Assembly: GCA_041662605.1 (NCBI GenBank)
Contig: JBAZSD010000001.1
Span: forward strand, 62,001 to 126,000
Length of the DNA stretch: 64,000 nucleotides
Reading direction: 5' to 3'
DNA from: Desulfomonilaceae bacterium
GTDB lineage: Bacteria > Desulfobacterota > Desulfomonilia > Desulfomonilales > Desulfomonilaceae
A model generated the notes under the pieces. It was not told the origin of the DNA. It did no database searches and was given only the letters and a program-made list of their open reading frames with translations. Position 1 is the first letter of the stretch. Each line of letters opens with the position of its first letter. The position numbers and the translations under genes were made by a program. Positions 59,398 through 64,000 of the stretch are shown in pieces.

Positions 59398-61728
59398 ATG
59401 GACCAAAAGGAATTGCGGGAACTGGAAAACCTCTGCATCCAGGAATGCGCCCCTTGGTGCGTCGCCACGTGCCCGGTTCACCTGGATGTGCGTGCGATGT
59501 GTTCGGCTTTGACCAAAAGAGACTTCGTTCTGGCCTCAAAGATCCTTAGAAAAACCATTCCATTTCCTAGAATAATAAGCCAAATCTGTGATCATCCATG
59601 CGAGGGAGTCTGCAAGCGTCGTGAAGTGGAAGAGACTATCGCTATTCGATCTTTGGAAAAGGCGGCTCTGACTTGGGCTCCTACTGAAGACGACAAAATT
59701 AAACTTTTACCTTCCAGAAACAAACGAGTCGCAGTTATCGGAGCGGGCTTGAGCGGACTTACAGCATCCTTGGACCTCTCAAAAAAAGGTTATCAAGTCA
59801 TAGTTTTCGAGGCTTCAGATAAAATTGGAGGGTCTGTCTGGGACTATCCGGAGCATCAATTGTCTCGACAGGATATAGCTCAAGACTTTAAAGCTTTCGA
59901 AACACTTCACACAGATATTAGATTGAGTCACTCATTGGGCGATAACCTTTTTATTTCAGAGCTTAGGAAGGATTTCGACGCCATTTATCTGGGCATAGGT
60001 CGAGATAGTATCCATGGCGCCGAGTTGGTCAAAGAGTTGGGTTGCGCATCAGAAATAGACCAGGTGACATTTGGGACTGAACTGGATGAGGTTTTTGTGG
60101 GTGGCGGATTGATCAGGGGCAACCAGAAGCCTTCACCAATAACTTCAATTTCTGACGGGCGTAGAGCGGCGATTTCTATTGACAGGTTCTTACAGGGCGT
60201 ATCCCTAACCGCTTCCAGGGAAAATGAAGGACCTTACGACACCCGGCTGTTTACGAACACGAAAGGCATTGACGACCTGGATCAGACAGCCATGAAAAAT
60301 ACGATCGCGGGTTATTCCGAAGATGAGGCAGCTCGGGAAGCCGGACGATGTCTTAATTGTGAGTGCATGGAGTGTGTAAAGGTCTGTGAGTTCCTTTCCA
60401 GTTTCAAAGGCTATCCCAAGAAATATGTCAGGCAGATTTATAACAACCTCTCAATAGTAATGGGGCAACGGCACGGTAATAAACTTATCAACTCATGCAG
60501 TTTGTGCGGCCTCTGTAAAGAGGTTTGTCCTGAAGACCTTCACATGGGTAATGTCTGCAAGGCCGCCAGAGAGACCATGGTCATGCAAGGCAAAATGCCG
60601 CCGTCGGCTCATGAGTTTGCGCTTCGAGACATGGCGTTCAGCAACAGTGAAAAATGCGCCCTGACACGGCATCAACCAGGAACAGATTCCAGCGCCTTCC
60701 TGTTTTTCCCCGGCTGTCGGCTCAGTGGCTCTACTCCTGACAATGTTAAGGCCACTTACACCTATTTGACGGAACGGCTCAATGGCGGTGTCGGGATTAT
60801 GCTGCGATGTTGTGGCGCTCCTGCCGATTGGGCCGGTAGAAAAGATGAGTTTTCGCAGGTCCTGACCCAATTTACAATCCAGTGGAAGGAGATGTCGCAG
60901 CCAGAGGTTATCGCAGCGTGTTCATCTTGCTACTCTGTATTCAAAACACATCTGCCACAGGTCAAACTCCGGTCTCTTTGGGAAATTATGGATTACCTGG
61001 GCGTCCCGAATGAGTTTCCGAGCCCCAAACAATTAGATGTTGCGGTCCATGATCCTTGCTCTTCAAGACATGAGCCTCAAGTACACACGGCTGTGCGCAA
61101 TATTATCAAAAAACTGGGGCTTAAAATAAATGAACTCCCGCTAAATCGCAGTTTGACGGAGTGTTGCGGATATGGGGGCTTAATGTGTTTCGCAAATCGG
61201 GAGCTGGCCCAGGAGGTCATGCTGCGACGTGTCACGGAAAGTTCTCATGATTACCTTACTTACTGCGCTGTGTGCCAGGACCATTTTCGATCACAGGGCA
61301 AGACCACGTGGCATTTGTTGGATCTGGTTTTTGGTAATGAAGCCATTGAGGCTGATATCAAGAAAGATGTAGATTACTCACAAATAAGAGACAACCGCGT
61401 CTTACTGAAAAATTCTTTGCTTGAGAAAATCTGGAGGGAACCCGTGACCAGGAATCAGGGGTATCAAGACATAAAGCTCGACATTCCCGAAAAGGTTCTA
61501 AATTTGATGCGACAGAGAATGATCCTGACTGACGATATCAGGCAAGTAATAGATCATGCGGAAAAGACGGGAACCAGGTTAGTAAACCGGTCGACAGGGA
61601 ACTTCCTCGCTCACTACACTCCAACAACGGTTACTTACTGGGTTGAATATTCGCCTAATAAAGATAGTTTTACCCTGCATAACGCTTATAGTCACCGTAT
61701 GGTCATCATAGAGGAATCAAAGCCGTGA
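59398..61728 (+). CDS. Flavin/iron-sulfur oxidoreductase with dicluster (CCG) domains, DVU_1558-like
   Basis: A 776-residue protein. Residues about 1-100 form an Fer4_20/GltD-type cluster domain (CAPWCVATCP ... CDHPCEGVCKR). A FAD-binding VAVIGAGLSGLTASLDL follows at about 112. Only some 100 residues later the GltD-like closing segment ISDGRRAAISIDRFL appears, so the NAD(P)-binding insert seems to be missing. Then come CLNCECMECVKVC and CSLCGLCKEVCP, a CCG domain (PGCRLSG ... RCCGAP ... SSCYSVF), a second (HDPCSSRHE ... ECCGYGG ... CAVCQDHF), and an unassigned tail. It matches the family next to Mop in Desulfovibrio. It likely carries electrons from Mop or formate dehydrogenase to a thiol or quinone carrier. 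Confidence 0.8.
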   Translation: MDQKELRELENLCIQECAPWCVATCPVHLDVRAMCSALTKRDFVLASKILRKTIPFPRIISQICDHPCEGVCKRREVEETIAIRSLEKAALTWAPTEDDKIKLLPSRNKRVAVIGAGLSGLTASLDLSKKGYQVIVFEASDKIGGSVWDYPEHQLSRQDIAQDFKAFETLHTDIRLSHSLGDNLFISELRKDFDAIYLGIGRDSIHGAELVKELGCASEIDQVTFGTELDEVFVGGGLIRGNQKPSPITSISDGRRAAISIDRFLQGVSLTASRENEGPYDTRLFTNTKGIDDLDQTAMKNTIAGYSEDEAAREAGRCLNCECMECVKVCEFLSSFKGYPKKYVRQIYNNLSIVMGQRHGNKLINSCSLCGLCKEVCPEDLHMGNVCKAARETMVMQGKMPPSAHEFALRDMAFSNSEKCALTRHQPGTDSSAFLFFPGCRLSGSTPDNVKATYTYLTERLNGGVGIMLRCCGAPADWAGRKDEFSQVLTQFTIQWKEMSQPEVIAACSSCYSVFKTHLPQVKLRSLWEIMDYLGVPNEFPSPKQLDVAVHDPCSSRHEPQVHTAVRNIIKKLGLKINELPLNRSLTECCGYGGLMCFANRELAQEVMLRRVTESSHDYLTYCAVCQDHFRSQGKTTWHLLDLVFGNEAIEADIKKDVDYSQIRDNRVLLKNSLLEKIWREPVTRNQGYQDIKLDIPEKVLNLMRQRMILTDDIRQVIDHAEKTGTRLVNRSTGNFLAHYTPTTVTYWVEYSPNKDSFTLHNAYSHRMVIIEESKP

Positions 61729-61937
61729 GCGGTTACGTAAATTCCGAAGAAGCTCAACAATGGACGTGCGCTGTGTGTGGAGTCGATCTTGAAATTGGCA
61801 AAGTCGAAATTGGTTACATGGGGAGCCAATATCCCGTAGACCTTCCACGCTGCCCAAAATGTGGGCTGGTATTTATTCCCGAGACGCTGGCCATGGGTAA
61901 AATGGCCGAGATCGAGAAGCTCCTGGAAGACAAGTGA
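61725..61937 (+). CDS. Small rubredoxin-like redox protein, DVU_1557-like
   Basis: A 70-residue protein with two CxxC pairs: CAVCGVDL and CPKCGLVF, a rubredoxin or zinc-ribbon-like site. It starts with GTG overlapping the previous stop (GTGA), as do the next two genes, so translation is coupled. The same order is found after Mop in Desulfovibrio vulgaris. It may be an electron carrier, or a structural zinc protein in cofactor assembly. Confidence 0.75.
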   Translation: MSGYVNSEEAQQWTCAVCGVDLEIGKVEIGYMGSQYPVDLPRCPKCGLVFIPETLAMGKMAEIEKLLEDK

Positions 61938-62695
61938 CAAAACTTGGAAACATTCAACCTGATGGGATATATGAACATTTAGGCGTGACAGACATTGCCG
62001 TCCAGGGCATAAGACCCGGTGGCCTGCAATTAACACAAAGAGCTTTGACTCTATCATGCCTGCCACCACGATCCAAGGTTATCGACGTTGGCTGCGGAAC
62101 GGGGGTAACTCTTGAACACATACGCCTTTCTCAAGATCATCTGGCGATAGGTGTCGATACATCTTCCAATCTCTTACGATTCGCTAAAAACAGAAACAGA
62201 GAGTTGACAGTGGTTCGCGCCTCCGGAGAATACCTTCCTTTGCCCAATCAATTTTTTGATGGATTGCTCGCCGAGTGCAGCCTTTCCCTCATGAGCTATT
62301 CGGATGAATCGTTGAGTGAATTCGGACGTGTACTGAAGGTAGGCGGCAAGATCATTTTGACGGATGTGTACTCCAGGAATCCTGACGTCCTAGATTGTCC
62401 AAATGACGTTTCCACAAAATGCTGCTTGAGAGGAGCTATTTCCAAAGAACTGATCATCCGGAAAATTGAGAATAATGGTTTCAGAGTCTGCCTTTGGGAA
62501 GATCACTCTGATCTTTTGAAGGATTTCGCGGTGCGCTTGATTTTGTCTTATGGTTCCCTGAATCATTTCTGGCTCCAAACCACTCCTGGTCCAGTAAACC
62601 CTGCACAAATCCAGGAAGCCGTGCGGTATCTGAAACCCGGCTATTTTCTGTTAATAGGACAAAAGACGGCGTTAACAGCGCATTTAGAGACGTGA
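61934..62695 (+). CDS. SAM-dependent methyltransferase, DVU_1556-like
   Basis: A 253-residue class I methyltransferase. The SAM-binding motif is VIDVGCGTGVTLEHI with GVDTSSNLLRFAKN, followed by DGLLAECSLSLMSY and KVGGKIILTDVYSRNP. The N-terminal 30 residues are family-like (GIYEHLGVTDIAVQGIRPGGLQLTQRAL). It starts with GTG overlapping the previous stop. Its substrate may be a cofactor or small molecule made by the following radical SAM enzyme. Confidence 0.8.
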   Translation: MTKLGNIQPDGIYEHLGVTDIAVQGIRPGGLQLTQRALTLSCLPPRSKVIDVGCGTGVTLEHIRLSQDHLAIGVDTSSNLLRFAKNRNRELTVVRASGEYLPLPNQFFDGLLAECSLSLMSYSDESLSEFGRVLKVGGKIILTDVYSRNPDVLDCPNDVSTKCCLRGAISKELIIRKIENNGFRVCLWEDHSDLLKDFAVRLILSYGSLNHFWLQTTPGPVNPAQIQEAVRYLKPGYFLLIGQKTALTAHLET

Positions 62696-63147
62696 GGTTT
62701 AATGGAATGGATGAACTGTTGCGCATGCTGGAGTTGGCAGGTCAAGGTTTTCACTGCAGTCAGATCCTTATCATAATGGGACTGGAAGCTCAGGGAAAAC
62801 AGAACCCGGATCTCGTGCGAGCTATGGAAGGATTAGCAGGTGGAGTAGGATTTTCTGGAGACATTTGTGGCGCTCTGACGGGTGGGGCCTGTCTTTTAGC
62901 TCTTTACTCCGGTAGAGGAGAACCTGAAGAAGAGCAGGATCAAAGATTAAACCCAATGATAAATAGCTTGGTAGAGTGGTTTTCTGAGGAATATTCGCAG
63001 TGCTTCGGTGGTATTCACTGTACGGAGATCATTGGTGATAATCCGGCAAATCAATTTTCCAGATGTCCCAAAATTGTTTCCGGAACTTACGACAAGGTAA
63101 AATCGCTTCTGCTTGAAAACGGTTTTGATCTTTCCGGGAAAAGATGA
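62692..63147 (+). CDS. C_GCAxxG_C_C family protein, DVU_1555-like
   Basis: A 151-residue protein with the family's cysteine pattern: CSQ near residue 23, GDICGALTGGACLL, then CFGGIHCTEI and a last Cys in RCPKI. Such proteins probably bind a metal or cluster and often sit with redox enzymes. A GTG at 62692 overlaps the previous stop (GTGA), as in the neighbours; an ATG at 62707 is an alternative. Confidence 0.82.
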   Translation: MRFNGMDELLRMLELAGQGFHCSQILIIMGLEAQGKQNPDLVRAMEGLAGGVGFSGDICGALTGGACLLALYSGRGEPEEEQDQRLNPMINSLVEWFSEEYSQCFGGIHCTEIIGDNPANQFSRCPKIVSGTYDKVKSLLLENGFDLSGKR

Positions 63148-64000
63148 TGTGTTCTCAGGCCGAGATCAAATTGTCTGAAACGGGGAGTGTTTGCCCGGAA
63201 TGTCTTGCGAGAATTCCAGCTTCAAGGGTCGCTGTCGGGCGGGACGTGTACATGACAAAATCCTGTCCCGAACATGGTCCGTTCAGCGCTATACTCTGGA
63301 GAGGAGACCCGTCCTATATATCTTGGACTCGCCCCAAGATCCCCTGTTCTCCATCCAACCCAAACGCTGAAACAAATCTGGGCTGTCCATTTGATTGCGG
63401 CCTTTGCCCGGAGCATCGACAACAAACGTGCGTCGCCTTGCTCGAGGTGACTCAAAGGTGCAACTTGAGCTGCTACTATTGTTTTGCTGATTCTCAGTGT
63501 CAAAACAAGCCTGATCCCGACCTCAGTGTCGTTAGAAGCTGGTACGAAACTTTGCTTGCCACAGGGCATCCATGCAATGTTCAGCTTTCGGGTGGTGAAC
63601 CGACACTTCGTGATGACCTGCCTGCCATTATTGCCCTCGGCAGGGAACTTGGAGTTGAGTTCATTCAATTGAACACAAATGGATTACGCCTGGCGCAAGA
63701 CCCCTCTTTCGCCAAATCTCTCAAAGATGCTGGGTTATCATCGGTGTTCTTGCAGTTTGATGGGATAAGCGATGATGTATACAGAAACCTGAGGGGAAAA
63801 TCGCTTCTACAAATTAAGTTGGAAGCTATTCGGATCTGCGACGTTCTCGAGTTGGGAGTCATTCTTGTTCCTACGCTGGTCCCAGGAGTAAATGTGGGCC
63901 AGATCGGTAGTATAATTCGATTTGCTATTGAGAATATCAAAGTGATTCGCGGTGTCCATTTTCAGCCTGTCAGTCATTTTGGAAGGTATCCCAATACTCC
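63144..64000 (+). CDS. Radical SAM protein, TrsS-like (partial at window end)
   Basis: An open frame of at least 285 residues runs off the window. It starts at tandem ATGs overlapping the previous stop (ATGA). The first 90 residues hold zinc-like cysteine pairs (VCPECLARIP, SCPEHGPF, GCPFDCGLCPEH), then the radical SAM site CNLSCYYC, and GGEPTLRDDL follows. This arrangement resembles the radical SAM proteins (named TrsS in the NCBI families, sometimes selenoproteins) in the Mop-linked cluster. No in-frame TGA is seen here. It could modify a cofactor or peptide. The rest of the cluster, expected to include an NTP transferase, lies beyond 64000. Confidence 0.8.
   Translation, partial: MMCSQAEIKLSETGSVCPECLARIPASRVAVGRDVYMTKSCPEHGPFSAILWRGDPSYISWTRPKIPCSPSNPNAETNLGCPFDCGLCPEHRQQTCVALLEVTQRCNLSCYYCFADSQCQNKPDPDLSVVRSWYETLLATGHPCNVQLSGGEPTLRDDLPAIIALGRELGVEFIQLNTNGLRLAQDPSFAKSLKDAGLSSVFLQFDGISDDVYRNLRGKSLLQIKLEAIRICDVLELGVILVPTLVPGVNVGQIGSIIRFAIENIKVIRGVHFQPVSHFGRYPNT

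Noticed and set aside
1..64000. CRISPR arrays, rRNA, tRNA, insertion sequences or phage genes
   Set aside because: No regular direct-repeat array, transposase, integrase or structural RNA signature was seen on either strand.

Overview
The window looks like chromosome of an anaerobic Desulfobacterota (formerly Deltaproteobacteria) bacterium, sulfate-reducing or syntrophic in style. This is inferred from gene content: HdrD-type iron-sulfur proteins, multiheme c-type cytochromes with membrane cytochromes b, a selenocysteine formate dehydrogenase, a Desulfovibrio-type molybdenum aldehyde oxidoreductase (Mop) with the DVU_1555-1558-like companion genes, and several sigma-54 activators. No rRNA, tRNA, CRISPR array or intact transposon was seen. 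One pseudogene remnant is present.

Layout. 1-2416 (minus): two polytopic GT-C-like glycosyltransferase proteins, one cut by the window edge. 2638-8364 (minus): livFGMH-type transporter, its binding protein and a short-chain dehydrogenase, with a good sigma-54 promoter and a divergent PAS/AAA+/Fis activator (8602-10035). 10083-18904 (minus): a catabolic island with an arginase-fold protein, a UroD/MtaA-type methyltransferase, an MFS carrier, a GlcF/HdrD-like iron-sulfur protein, a GlcD-like flavoprotein and an MmsA-like aldehyde dehydrogenase, followed by a GntR/FadR regulator (19159-20049).

20827-34384 (plus) is the most unusual part. Thirteen closely packed genes encode a polyferredoxin-like protein, a shortened AOR-family protein without the usual cluster cysteines, a BPL_N/GATase-like protein, a hexaheme cytochrome, a cytochrome b, a heptaheme-NarI fusion, an HdrD-like protein, an unknown protein, a NitT/TauT-type ABC transporter, a radical SAM-GNAT fusion and a PurM/AIR-synthase-like protein. 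The last two belong to the families that define the Nit1C (nitrilase-1) cluster, but no nitrilase is present here. I infer a redox-coupled uptake and conversion system that has borrowed the Nit1C biosynthetic core.

34570-41743 (plus) is a pentose-phosphate operon (gnd, glk, zwf, tkt, rpiB, tal). 41831-49142 holds small zinc-ribbon proteins, a decayed flavoprotein gene, a receiver-PAS-sigma-54 regulator, a cytoplasmic histidine kinase, a family of short palindromic repeats, a candidate structured RNA with a strong terminator, and an HD-GYP protein. 48702-54212 is a heavy-metal RND efflux operon (czcB/czcA type, no outer-membrane gene). 54520-64000 holds the selenoprotein formate dehydrogenase, Mop, and a translationally coupled run of a flavin/iron-sulfur oxidoreductase, a small redox protein, a methyltransferase, a C_GCAxxG_C_C protein and a radical SAM protein that runs off the end.

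Functions are assigned from motifs and remembered family features only. No database search was run, and several start codons were moved to ones with better ribosome-binding sites, as noted.
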